A stretch of 64,000 nt of DNA from an alpha proteobacterium AAP38 (GTDB taxonomy: Bacteria > Pseudomonadota > Alphaproteobacteria > Azospirillales > Azospirillaceae): assembly GCA_001296005.1 (NCBI GenBank), contig LJHR01000024.1:62001-126000 (forward strand), read 5' to 3'. Position numbers and translations under genes: made by a program. How positions within the stretch are numbered: position 1 is the stretch's first letter; every line of letters starts with the position of its first letter. The notes under the pieces were generated by a model that worked only from the letters and a program-made list of their open reading frames with translations, made no database searches and was not told where the DNA came from. This document shows positions 45,627 through 53,405 of the stretch, piece after piece.

Positions 45627-46748
45627 ATGGAACAGACCGCCGATCTTGAGATTTTCGTGGTGACAACGCCCGGCCTGGAACCCGCCCTTTGCGCGGAGAT
45701 GCAGGAGAAGGGGTTCGCAAAGCCGGTCATCGCCAAGGGCGGCGTCACGACGCACGGTCCCTGGTCTGAGGTCTGGCGCGCCAATCTGGAACTGCGCGGC
45801 GGGGCCCGCGTCCTGGCCCGCATCGGGTCCTTCCGCGCGATGCATCTGGCACAACTGGACAAGCGCGCCCGCAAGTTTCCTTGGGGGCAGGTGTTGCGCC
45901 CGGATGTGCCGGTGCGGGTGGAGGCTAGCTGCAACAAATCCCGCATCTATCACGCCGGTGCCGCCGCGCAGCGCATTGCCAAGGCGATTGCAGAGGAACT
46001 AGGCGCCCCCATCACCAAGGATGCCGAACTGGTGGTGAAGGCGCGCATTGACGATGATCTCTGCACCTTCTCCATCGACACATCGGGGGAGGTGCTGCAT
46101 AAGCGCGGCTATAAGGAGGCGGTGAACAAGGCGCCGATGCGTGAGAATCTGGCCGCCATGTTCCTGCGCCAATGCGGGTACAATGGTACCGAACCGGTGG
46201 TGGACCCGATGTGTGGTTCCGGCACCTTCGTGATTGAGGCGGCAGAGATGGCCGCCGGCCTGCATCCCGGCCGCGCCCGCTCCTTTGCCTTTGAACAACT
46301 GGCCAGCTTTGACCCCGCCGCCTGGGCCAGCCTGCGCGGCACGGCCACCGCCGCCGATACGCCCCTGCGATTCTATGGCAGCGACCGTGACGCCGGGGCC
46401 GTGAAGATGAGCACGGCCAATGCCGAACGCGCCGGCGTGGGGGGCATCACGACCTTCCGCGCCCATGCCATCAGCGACCTGGAACCACCCGAAGGCCCCC
46501 CCGGCCTCGTCATCGTCAACCCGCCCTATGGCGGTCGCATCGGCGACACGCGCCAACTCTACGGCCTCTACGGCGCCTTCGGCAAAACCATGCTAAACCG
46601 CTTCAAGGGCTGGCGCGTCGGCGTGATCACCAACGAGGCGGCGCTGGCCAAGGTGACCGAACTACCCTTCCTGCCCACTCTGCCGCCCGTGTCGCATGGC
46701 GGGCTGCCGGTGACGCTGTACCGTACAGGGGTGTTGGGGGGCGGGTGA
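45627..46748 (+). CDS. THUMP-domain class I rRNA methyltransferase (RlmL/YpsC-like)
   Basis: A 373-residue enzyme. An N-terminal THUMP RNA-binding part (about residues 50-150) precedes a Rossmann methyltransferase domain with the SAM loop VVDPMCGSGTFVIEAAEMA, an acidic SDRDAGA loop and the catalytic NPPYGGRIG typical of N2-guanine methylation. It is the short form found in alphaproteobacteria, without the second methyltransferase domain of E. coli RlmL. The ATG at 45627 has GGAAAG upstream; the earlier ATG would add 35 unconserved residues. Confidence 0.88.
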   Translation: MEQTADLEIFVVTTPGLEPALCAEMQEKGFAKPVIAKGGVTTHGPWSEVWRANLELRGGARVLARIGSFRAMHLAQLDKRARKFPWGQVLRPDVPVRVEASCNKSRIYHAGAAAQRIAKAIAEELGAPITKDAELVVKARIDDDLCTFSIDTSGEVLHKRGYKEAVNKAPMRENLAAMFLRQCGYNGTEPVVDPMCGSGTFVIEAAEMAAGLHPGRARSFAFEQLASFDPAAWASLRGTATAADTPLRFYGSDRDAGAVKMSTANAERAGVGGITTFRAHAISDLEPPEGPPGLVIVNPPYGGRIGDTRQLYGLYGAFGKTMLNRFKGWRVGVITNEAALAKVTELPFLPTLPPVSHGGLPVTLYRTGVLGGG

Positions 46749-46848
46749 GGCGTGCAGCCAGCGCGTAAAGGTTGATTGTTCACGGCACGCCGGTAAATGA
46801 TGGCCCTGTCACAAGGTGACAATCTGCCATTTTCCGGGGAGTGGCCGC

Positions 46849-47655
46849 ATGAAGAAGCACCAACCGCCGCCCTATGCGCCGTTCCGGACAGCGGGTGCTG
46901 CCACCGTTCCGGTTCAACCCGCAATGGGACGACCTGGTTTTCCCGTGCCGGCTCATGCCGCTGTCTCTGTTCCCGGCACCTGCATTCCGGCAAACCGCCC
47001 CCCGTTTCCAGGGGCGGCTTCCATTCAGCCGGCTCTGAAATCAGCGCCACCAGCACCGTCCATCCGTCTTCAACCGCCGCCGCCGGGACCGATGGCCGTA
47101 TCGTCATTGGCGGTGCAGCGCATGCAGGCCGTCGAGAGGCCGTCCCTGCGCGATATGCTGGCCCCGCACGGGTTTCCCAGTGATTACAAGCAGTTCATGT
47201 ATAATGGCGGGCTCGTCTACAGGACGTCCTACAAGGAACCGCGTGCGGCCTGTGTGGAGGGCTGGACCAAAGCGGGCGTCGATCCCGATATCGTGAAGCA
47301 CATGACTGTGGATCAGGGGGTCGGTTCTCCCTGGATATCCTGTTGCCGCGACATGATGGCGACCAAGGACCTGCTGGTGGAATATGGCGGGACCTACGGC
47401 AATTTCCTCTATGAGATCGAACTGGATAACTACCAGTCTATCGACGCCGAACTGGCCTACACCACCATCAAGCACAAGGACAAAAGCCCGTTCTTCTGGC
47501 AGCAGGAAGTGGCCGTGTTCAAACGGATCAGGGGCGATCAGGTTATTGCTGTCTGGATCAAGCGGGAAACGCCCGCCCAAAACGAACGCAAAGAGCCCTA
47601 TTTCGCCAGCCTGTATGAACGCTATACGCGTGAGCAGGTTTTGCGCGGCCTCTGA
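46849..47655 (+). CDS. Putative ADP-ribosyltransferase-like protein with proline-rich N-terminus
   Basis: A 268-residue protein. Residues 1-95 are low-complexity and proline-rich. Residues 110-245 follow the order of the cholera-toxin-type (R-S-E) ADP-ribosyltransferase fold: LVYRTS with Arg125, EGW, then SPWISCCRDMMATKDL with Ser164 in place of the STS motif, YEIELDN, and WQQEVAVFKRI where Gln218-x-Glu220 matches the Q/E-x-E catalytic turn, ending DQVIAVW. No signal peptide is visible. The second and third STS positions are Cys-Cys, which is unusual. It is the last gene before the integrated elements. Function is inferred; a fold search would decide it. GGGGAG precedes the ATG. Confidence 0.5.
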   Translation: MKKHQPPPYAPFRTAGAATVPVQPAMGRPGFPVPAHAAVSVPGTCIPANRPPFPGAASIQPALKSAPPAPSIRLQPPPPGPMAVSSLAVQRMQAVERPSLRDMLAPHGFPSDYKQFMYNGGLVYRTSYKEPRAACVEGWTKAGVDPDIVKHMTVDQGVGSPWISCCRDMMATKDLLVEYGGTYGNFLYEIELDNYQSIDAELAYTTIKHKDKSPFFWQQEVAVFKRIRGDQVIAVWIKRETPAQNERKEPYFASLYERYTREQVLRGL

Positions 47656-47671
47656 CGGGATCGCCAAAAGC

Positions 47672-47706
47672 AAAAAGCCCCGCTGGCGATCAGCGGGGCT
47701 TTTTTG
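47672..47706 (+). terminator. Terminator at the chromosome/element boundary
   Basis: AAAAAGCCCCGCTG and CAGCGGGGCTTTTT form a perfect 14-bp stem around GCGAT, with T6 following. It ends the 46849 gene, only ten bases before the attachment repeat. Confidence 0.92.
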
Positions 47707-47715
47707 ATGATCGCT

Positions 47716-47732
47716 TGGCGTCCCCAAGGGGA
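47716..47732. other. Attachment site repeat, left copy (tRNA-Glu 3' end)
   Basis: TGGCGTCCCCAAGGGGA. Read on the minus strand this is the last 17 bases of a typical bacterial tRNA-Glu gene including CCA. No tRNA body follows, so it is the short att repeat left at the far end of an integrated element. The same 17 bases recur at 53253. An integrase gene begins 96 bases to the right. Confidence 0.75.
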
Positions 47733-47827
47733 GGGGACAGGTACACGTCTAGATTCGACGCTATATCAAATGCCTAGGGTGCGTGGGTGTGACAACGGCC
47801 AGCTCCGACACACCGGAGTGATACACT

Positions 47828-49456
47828 ATGCGACAATCAACCCGAACGCAATACCTCCAAAAACGGGGGCAGGTATACCGATTTAGAATCAAACATCCTC
47901 AATTTTCTTCATATACGGCAAGGCGACGAGAGGTGGCCCGAAGTTTAGAGACGAGTGACATCCGCGTCGCGAAGCAGATTCTGCCGACCGTATGGGCGGC
48001 TTGGAACCGGGCGGTAGCGATGATGAAGGCAGTTGAAAACATTAGTGCGGAGCAGGTGGAGACCATCTGTCGCCGCTTCGTTCAAGCGGAACTGGACGAG
48101 TATCACGACCTGTTCACGGAACTGGCGGACGTTCCTGAACTGGACGATGCCAGAGAGGCAGCGTCTAGGTACGTTGATACGTCTAAGCGGATGGTGACCC
48201 GGAACATATCCCAAGGGAATGGCTTCCACCTAGCCGCGACCATAGAGGAGTTCCTGGAAGCTGAAGGTTTGTCATTCAGCCGTGAAAGCCCGTCCTATGA
48301 CCGCCTGTTGCGGCATGTCCAAAGGAAATGGCTTGTCGAGTTCTCCAGCCTTGAAAAGGTGGTTCCACGAATAGGAACGACCTACGGCGGCGAGATTGAA
48401 AGCCGTATCGCCGATGAACAGGCTGAACGCGACATCATGATCAACGAGCCAACGCATTCTGTCGGCAGTGCGGTGAAGCCCTCGTGGCGAGCTTTCGAGG
48501 CGGAGTTCTTCAAGGACAGACCGAGCATCGGGGATTCAGCCAGGGCCTCACATATTCAGGCATTCAATGAGCTTGAAACGCTCATTGGGCAGAAGGCGTT
48601 GGACGAGGTAACTACGCCGGACATTAAACAGTATGCGGACTTTGTCCGGGACAAACCTATCAATCGTGCGGGGGCCAGCAAGCCATCCCATGCGACGATT
48701 GTGAAGAAGCTTTCCCATGTAAGGGGGTATTTCGCCTATCTGGTAGAGGTTGGGCAGTTGAAGGTGAATCCTGCCCAAACCGTAAAACCCCGGACACGGC
48801 ATCGAGGGGAACGAGCCGCCGAACGGCGGCAAGCCCTTAACGAGGAACAGCTAGCACGTTTTGCTGCCAGTCCAATTTTCACGGGATGTAAGTCCAAAGG
48901 GCAGCGGCACCTTCGTGGCGACCACATCTATCGTGACGATAAATATTACTTTCTGGCAGCAGGGCTGCTTACAGGTGCCAGGGCGGGGGAACTCGCCGAT
49001 GCGCCGTCCAAACTCATTCTTATGGGAGACGTCTGGTGTATCGACCTTCGAGGTGTTGAGACAAAGACGGTTGCCGGAGCCCGCTTGGTGCCGGTCTTAC
49101 CCGCCTTGGAAGCGCTTGGCTTCATTGAGTACGCGGAGAAGCGACAGGGTGCAGGCGAACCTCTTTTGTTCGGCAAATCCGGGGAAGCATGGTCCAAGTG
49201 GGGCAACAGGTATTTGGATCAGATTGGCATCGCCAATAGCGAAGTCACGCTGCATAGCTTGCGGCACAACTTCCGTCAGATGCTCCGAGCGAGCGGAATT
49301 GGCGATGAGTTATCCAATAAGGTGTTCGGCCATGACAATGGGACTGCCGGTTCAGGTTATGGAAGAGCGCTTTCGAATGCCGAAGCTAAGAGGGTGCATA
49401 GTTCTGTTGGAACAGATGTCTTCATCGGCGTGACTTCTTTAATAAAGAAGTCTTAG
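47828..49456 (+). CDS. Tyrosine recombinase (integrase) of element 1
   Basis: A 542-residue site-specific integrase. The N-terminal part (RKRGQVYRFRIKHP-like start, long helical region) is of the DUF6538 type; a core-binding domain lies at about residues 215-320. The catalytic residues are visible: Arg in LLTGARAGELA, HSLRHNF, the GHDNG histidine and the Tyr in GSGYGR. It shares the FTGCKS segment before the catalytic domain with the integrase at the right edge of the window. It is expected to recombine at the tRNA-Glu 3' end, whose repeat lies 96 bases upstream. Confidence 0.9.
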   Translation: MRQSTRTQYLQKRGQVYRFRIKHPQFSSYTARRREVARSLETSDIRVAKQILPTVWAAWNRAVAMMKAVENISAEQVETICRRFVQAELDEYHDLFTELADVPELDDAREAASRYVDTSKRMVTRNISQGNGFHLAATIEEFLEAEGLSFSRESPSYDRLLRHVQRKWLVEFSSLEKVVPRIGTTYGGEIESRIADEQAERDIMINEPTHSVGSAVKPSWRAFEAEFFKDRPSIGDSARASHIQAFNELETLIGQKALDEVTTPDIKQYADFVRDKPINRAGASKPSHATIVKKLSHVRGYFAYLVEVGQLKVNPAQTVKPRTRHRGERAAERRQALNEEQLARFAASPIFTGCKSKGQRHLRGDHIYRDDKYYFLAAGLLTGARAGELADAPSKLILMGDVWCIDLRGVETKTVAGARLVPVLPALEALGFIEYAEKRQGAGEPLLFGKSGEAWSKWGNRYLDQIGIANSEVTLHSLRHNFRQMLRASGIGDELSNKVFGHDNGTAGSGYGRALSNAEAKRVHSSVGTDVFIGVTSLIKKS

Positions 49457-49555
49457 ACTATTTTTGTTAAATGCGAATGGGGGTGGAGAATGTAAATGAT
49501 ACTTCCGATGACATGTGGTATTATTATTGCGCCTAAGGGCAGAAAGAGAGTAGAG

Positions 49556-50095
49556 ATGAACTTGTATCGTAGTTTGAGTGTGCGACGTTCGGCAGTGACA
49601 AAGCTAAGGGCGATGTCTGCTTCTGAAGACCGAAGCATGTGTCGCGTCCTGGAATTGGCCATTGACGACCGGATTGCATCCTATCCGGCTCAAGTCCGAA
49701 AAAAAGTAGAAGAAGCGGTTATGGAAGCTACCGGCGCTAGTCGGAAAGACAGTGTTGGTGCCTTCCTTAAAGCCCCTCTCAACGGCATAGAAAGAGATGG
49801 GCAGGATGTATTGGCTCTGTCAATAGATTTCGTGGACTCCATTGACCTTGATATCAAGTTTGATCAGGTCGAAATGGACATGAGAAGCTTCGTTCATTTT
49901 GATGAGAGGGAACTTAAGTTTGATATTAAGGCCCTTGATAGTTCGCCCCTGCTGAGGGCCGCAGAGGATAACCTAGCGGTCGATGTCGGTGAACTTGTTC
50001 CGGCAGACGTTGATTGTGACTTGGACGACCTGCCTTTTCTGGGGCTTGAAGTCGCCGTCGATGAGCTAATCAAGGAACTGGATAGGGGTGCCTAA
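49556..50095 (+). CDS. Hypothetical protein, ribbon-helix-helix-like N-terminus and acidic C-terminus
   Basis: A 179-residue protein. Residues 1-45 (MNLYRSLSVRRSAVTKLRAM, then RSMCRVLELAIDDRIA) look like a ribbon-helix-helix DNA-binding fold. The rest is very acidic, with many Asp/Glu between short hydrophobic strands. The start at 49556 has GAGAG upstream. The stop codon lies in the loop of a 9-bp hairpin. It is probably a DNA-binding partner of the following gene, 27 bases downstream. Confidence 0.55.
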   Translation: MNLYRSLSVRRSAVTKLRAMSASEDRSMCRVLELAIDDRIASYPAQVRKKVEEAVMEATGASRKDSVGAFLKAPLNGIERDGQDVLALSIDFVDSIDLDIKFDQVEMDMRSFVHFDERELKFDIKALDSSPLLRAAEDNLAVDVGELVPADVDCDLDDLPFLGLEVAVDELIKELDRGA

Positions 50096-50105
50096 CGGCA
50101 CCCCT
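50084..50105 (+). promoter_or_regulatory. Hairpin enclosing a stop codon
   Basis: AGGGGTGCC, loop TAAC, GGCACCCCT: perfect 9-bp arms with the upstream gene's TAA in the loop. There is no T run. It could stall ribosomes or lower read-through into the next gene. Confidence 0.6.
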
Positions 50106-50122
50106 TAGGGAAAGTTGTTATC

Positions 50123-50764
50123 ATGGCACGAGCAAAATCAGTGGGGCAAGCGAGCGGAAAAGATCACGCAGCCAGTGCAGTCAATGACAATGAGAACATT
50201 AGAGAAAACAAAGGCTTGGGAGGCGCTGGGCGACCAGTATTTGCGGGAAAGATACAGGATTTTGGGCTGAACAGAACGACTAAAAACAGGCTGTGGCAGC
50301 TAGGAGCCTTCTTTCAGTATATAGCAGATATGGGCGGTCGGACACTTAACGTAAACTTCAGTGACAACGTTCAGGAGGAGGTACGGGCGAAAGGGCTTGT
50401 CCCGTTTAAAAGGCGCTTTGATGACAACATTAGGGACAAGCTCGGTATACCGCTGATATCTGTGTTCTGCCTGGACATTGATGACAAAGAACGTCTCCAT
50501 GCCCACGGAGCCGTGTTGGCTAACGATAACCAAATGAAAACGGTGCGTGCTGCTGCGAAGAAGGCCGGTGGTCAGATAACGGAAGTAACACGCCGCCGGA
50601 CGCAGGTTCATTCATCGTCAATTCATCACGCTGCTGGATGGGCAGCGTACATCTCTAGGCACCTGAGAAAACTACAAAATATTCCTGGGCAACATATAGT
50701 TTATAGCCGAGAAATACATTCGGCGATGCGTGAAAATATGGGGTTGGTGCGTTGTGCATGTTGA
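50123..50764 (+). CDS. Small HUH-like replication or mobilisation protein (putative)
   Basis: A 213-residue protein. It shows the order seen in rolling-circle Rep proteins: a hydrophobic strand (TLNVNFS, near residue 77), an HxH motif (RLHAHGAVL, His126 and His128) and a helix with a possible nucleophile (WAAYISRHLRK, Tyr176). It is shorter than most Reps. It might initiate replication of an excised circular form of element 1. I cannot confirm the family by eye; the ribosome site is weak (AGGGAAAG, 10 bases or more away). Confidence 0.4.
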   Translation: MARAKSVGQASGKDHAASAVNDNENIRENKGLGGAGRPVFAGKIQDFGLNRTTKNRLWQLGAFFQYIADMGGRTLNVNFSDNVQEEVRAKGLVPFKRRFDDNIRDKLGIPLISVFCLDIDDKERLHAHGAVLANDNQMKTVRAAAKKAGGQITEVTRRRTQVHSSSIHHAAGWAAYISRHLRKLQNIPGQHIVYSREIHSAMRENMGLVRCAC

Positions 50765-50944
50765 CGCTGAAATTTGTGCACTATAAGCAGTTCTGCGCCT
50801 TTGAGCCGTGTGAAGCTAAGGCTGCCTAAAGCAATCCTAAAGCCATATAGCGGTTAAACTAAGTTTTATACGGATAGGATGTGGAGCCATGCGATTTGAG
50901 AATCGCAGGGATTCCATAGGTGTGTGGCACCCATACAAATAGCC

Positions 50945-50986
50945 CTTCATAACACCTCTAAACGAGCGTATAGAGGTGTTATGAAG
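50945..50986. repeat. Perfect 16-bp inverted repeat upstream of the serine recombinase
   Basis: CTTCATAACACCTCTA at 50945-50960 and its exact complement at 50971-50986, separated by 10 bases, end 16 bases before the recombinase ATG. It may be the recombinase's own binding/crossover site or an operator. A smaller hairpin (GCGATT, TGAG, AATCGC) lies at 50891-50906. The 50765-51002 interval contains no gene. Confidence 0.75.
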
Positions 50987-51002
50987 TTGGTGGGGTGATG
51001 CG

Positions 51003-51665
51003 ATGGCAAACGGCAAGTTCATTTCCTATCTGCGGGTCAGCACAGAAGGCCAGCGTGAAAGCGGTCTGGGTTTGGAAGCGCAGCGGGAAGCCGTTGCTCG
51101 CCATCTTAAGGGGGGTGAACTTACGCTCGTTGCCGAATACGTCGAAACGGAATCAGGGAAGCGCTCGGATAGACCCGAACTGGCTAAGGCCCTTGCCGAG
51201 GCTAAGAAGCAAAAGGCCACACTTATCGTCGCCAAACTGGACCGCCTGTCCCGTTCTGTCGCTTTCCTATCGCGCTTGATGGAGAGCGGGGTTGATTTTG
51301 TTGCGGCGGATAATCCCCATGCCAACAAGCTCATGGTGCATATGCTGGCCGCCTTCGCGGAGCATGAGCGGGATCAGATCAGCGGTCGCACAAAGGCAGC
51401 CCTGGCCGCTGCAAAGGCTCGTGGGGTGGCGCTGGGCAATCGGACGAACCTGCATGACGCTCAAAGGAAAGGGGCCAATACGAACCTGAAAGCAGCGGCC
51501 TCTCACGCCGTCGGGATTGCACCAGAAATGGCGCGGCTTCGTGGTGAGGGACAGTCATTGGCGATGATTGCAAACACCCTCAATGCACGCGGTATATCCA
51601 CCCGCTATGGTGCGCTTTGGACAGCAGTGCAGGTCAGCAGGGTTTTAAAGCGGACGGGAGAGTGA
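51003..51665 (+). CDS. Serine recombinase (resolvase/invertase)
   Basis: A 220-residue recombinase with the catalytic serine in YLRVSTEGQ, the helper arginines in VAKLDRLSRSV and EHERDQISGRTKAAL, and a C-terminal helix-turn-helix (SLAMIANTLNARGISTRYG). The size is that of resolvases and invertases rather than large integrases. It could resolve multimers of the element, or act on the inverted repeats in the neighbourhood. It lies next to a strong 16-bp inverted repeat that may be its target. Confidence 0.9.
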   Translation: MANGKFISYLRVSTEGQRESGLGLEAQREAVARHLKGGELTLVAEYVETESGKRSDRPELAKALAEAKKQKATLIVAKLDRLSRSVAFLSRLMESGVDFVAADNPHANKLMVHMLAAFAEHERDQISGRTKAALAAAKARGVALGNRTNLHDAQRKGANTNLKAAASHAVGIAPEMARLRGEGQSLAMIANTLNARGISTRYGALWTAVQVSRVLKRTGE

Positions 51666-51684
51666 TCGCCGTCGTTCAGATTCA

Positions 51685-51709
51685 GAATATGTTCCGTGGT
51701 GATATATTC
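51685..51709 (+). promoter_or_regulatory. Double operator upstream of HTH regulator 1
   Basis: Two related boxes, GAATATGTTC (51685-51694) and TGATATATTC (51700-51709), are offset by 15 bases. They end 19 bases before the regulator start. The same arrangement precedes regulator 2 at 58743. Double sites of this kind give C proteins positive then negative control of their own gene. Confidence 0.65.
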
Positions 51710-51728
51710 TGCAGTCGGCCATTTTTTC

Positions 51729-51941
51729 GTGATAGCCGACCTGCGGAATATACTTGCAAGCAATATGCGTCGCATCCGCAAGGAAAAGGGCTACTCGCAA
51801 GAAGAGTTGGCCTTTATGGCAGAAGTAGACCGTACATATATCAGCTTAATAGAGCGTCGGGTGAACTCTATTGGCATCGATAAGTTGGAACAGATAGCCA
51901 ATGCCCTGTCGGTTGAAGCATATATTTTGCTGAAGCCCTGA
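51729..51941 (+). CDS. C-protein-like HTH regulator 1
   Basis: A 70-residue XRE-type helix-turn-helix protein (DLRNILASNMRRIRKEKGYS, QEELAFMAEVDRTYISLIER, then NSIGIDKLEQIANALSV). The DRTYISLIER recognition helix and overall size match the controller (C) proteins of restriction-modification systems. About 49 of 67 residues equal regulator 2 at 58790. I chose the GTG at 51729 because the aligned start of regulator 2 fits it. No methylase or endonuclease gene is nearby; instead two exported proteins follow, the first behind a single copy of the same box. Confidence 0.85.
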   Translation: MIADLRNILASNMRRIRKEKGYSQEELAFMAEVDRTYISLIERRVNSIGIDKLEQIANALSVEAYILLKP

Positions 51942-52012
51942 TCATTCCGATTGGGTGCTTTTGGCATGCATTTTGCACATACCTGACGTTCACGGCTTCG
52001 GTGGTTTTTGCG

Positions 52013-52022
52013 GAATATATTC
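52013..52022 (+). promoter_or_regulatory. Single GAATATATTC operator before the lipoprotein gene
   Basis: The box lies in the near-palindrome GCGGAATATATTCTGC (52010-52025), 39 bases before the lipoprotein ATG. It probably binds the upstream regulator. Confidence 0.6.
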
Positions 52023-52061
52023 TGCAAAATGCCCCCGAACCATGTTCGGGGAAATGCATAC

Positions 52062-52388
52062 ATGCTGAAAATATCTATATCCTTTATCGCGCTTATCCTG
52101 CTGTCAGGCTGCGGTCACATCGCACGCAAGGAAGTTTCGATAGGCAGCAACCTCGTTCCCACTGAAGATGGCTTTGTCTTAACGTCTCAGGTTGGTGGGA
52201 CTTGGGACGAGAAGGGGGAAAGCCTTCGGCTATCCGTGATGCAAAGCAAGGTCAGCGCTGCGGGCCTCTGTAGGGGCGGGTACGATATCGTTAAGCGCGA
52301 CGTCATAATCAACGATGAGCAGCCGGTGTTTTTCGGGCCAGTCGGGACTATTTTTTACCATGCAAAGTGCCGATCTCAGAACCCTTGA
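52062..52388 (+). CDS. Small lipoprotein
   Basis: A 108-residue lipoprotein with a signal peptide MLKISISFIALILLSGC, where LSGC is the lipobox. The mature part has two further cysteines (AGLC and KCRS) that could form a disulfide. No family is recognised. GGGGAA precedes the ATG, and a GAATATATTC box lies upstream. It sits in the regulator-controlled cargo slot of element 1, where exclusion or protective surface proteins are often found (inference). Confidence 0.7.
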   Translation: MLKISISFIALILLSGCGHIARKEVSIGSNLVPTEDGFVLTSQVGGTWDEKGESLRLSVMQSKVSAAGLCRGGYDIVKRDVIINDEQPVFFGPVGTIFYHAKCRSQNP

Positions 52389-52439
52389 AGCACTGACAAT
52401 CACAGTTCAATTGTGAGCGCGCTGATTCTGGAGGGGGCG

Positions 52440-53093
52440 ATGCGGAGCATCAAAGTATTTATAGCTATCGCATCGATATATGCGGCGTTAAATTACGGAT
52501 TTGGGGTGTTTAGCGATCCAATTATAGGCGGCGATGCCGGATCGCCCGAAGTCGCAAAATTGCCATTGCTTGACTTGCGGGAAGCGATACCGACCAAGAA
52601 ATCGTTTGCGGAACAATCTTCAACTTCCGCTGTTATACATCCCAGGATAGAGGAATTTACTATAAATGTTGATTTTGAAGATGACTTCAAAAAAATACTC
52701 GATAAAAAAATAAATATATATAAATGGGATATCAAGAAAGCATCAGATAAGGATTTGATGAGCTTGGTTCATGAATGCACGGATAGAATAACTAAGGAAG
52801 CAAACCCAAGATATAACCCAACGTTTGATTTTGCATACTATGATGTTGGAGTTTTGAAGGCACTCATAGCAGTAAACGCATCTAGTTCTGTGCCATTTCA
52901 TGACTACAACTACAATTCAAGAAGGTCGGAATTCAATTATATGAAGAAGCATAGGCATGGATATATTTCGTTTGTGATTGAATCTACAACCGAAGGATTT
53001 GGCGGGATTAAGCGATATGCCGCTCGATACACTTGCACCATAGAAGGGCCGGGGGATATGGTTGTGGAAAGAGACCTTGTCCACTTTTTCTAG
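52440..53093 (+). CDS. Hypothetical exported or membrane-anchored protein
   Basis: A 217-residue protein starting with a hydrophobic segment (IKVFIAIASIYAALNYGFGVF) that is a signal anchor or signal peptide, followed by a soluble domain rich in Asp, Lys and Tyr. Two cysteines (HECTD and RYTCT) are present. No family is recognised. GGAGGGGG precedes the ATG. Codon use is AT-richer than the integrase, in keeping with recent transfer. It follows the lipoprotein and probably shares its transcript. Confidence 0.6.
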   Translation: MRSIKVFIAIASIYAALNYGFGVFSDPIIGGDAGSPEVAKLPLLDLREAIPTKKSFAEQSSTSAVIHPRIEEFTINVDFEDDFKKILDKKINIYKWDIKKASDKDLMSLVHECTDRITKEANPRYNPTFDFAYYDVGVLKALIAVNASSSVPFHDYNYNSRRSEFNYMKKHRHGYISFVIESTTEGFGGIKRYAARYTCTIEGPGDMVVERDLVHFF

Positions 53094-53252
53094 GTTTGGC
53101 GTCTGTTGACTAAATTGGTCTTTAGGGCCGTGCGCAGATTTACGACAGCACAGACTTCCGCCTTGAACCGGCACACAAAAGCGATACATTGACCAGGAAA
53201 AGCTGGCTAAGGCCGCATATCAAGCCATTGATTTGGCGTCGAATTGGTGCAC

Positions 53253-53269
53253 TGGCGTCCCCAAGGGGA
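53253..53269. other. Attachment site repeat, middle copy (53094-53405 interval)
   Basis: Second copy of TGGCGTCCCCAAGGGGA. Here two more bases (TT) also match the tRNA-Glu 3' region. It divides element 1 from element 2. The rest of the 53094-53405 interval contains no gene I can support. Confidence 0.7.
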
Positions 53270-53405
53270 TTATTCATAAATGCCAATAGTGCCAAAAACT
53301 TAGCAGATACAAGGGCTTGTGTCGCACAATGGTGTATCACAAGCTTCCAGCGGAGGCAATGACAACGTGGCTTGATTCAGTCGAATATTTGTCCATATAA
53401 TAGAT

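Larger units (their letters stand above)
47716..53269. mobile_element. Integrative element 1 at the tRNA-Glu site
   Basis: About 5.5 kb bounded by the two 17-bp tRNA-Glu repeats. It holds a tyrosine integrase at its left end, a ribbon-helix-helix-like protein, a small HUH-like replication protein, a serine recombinase, a C-protein-like regulator and two exported proteins. Its base composition falls below that of the chromosome towards the right. No relaxase is present, so it would need help from elsewhere, for instance element 2, to move between cells. Confidence 0.65.

Noticed and set aside
47716-47800. Complete tRNA-Glu at the left attachment repeat
   Set aside because: Only the 3'-terminal 17 bases match; the following sequence has no T loop or anticodon arm.
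51617-51883. 88-codon frame across the recombinase end and HTH regulator 1
   Set aside because: Overlaps two supported genes and has no family features.
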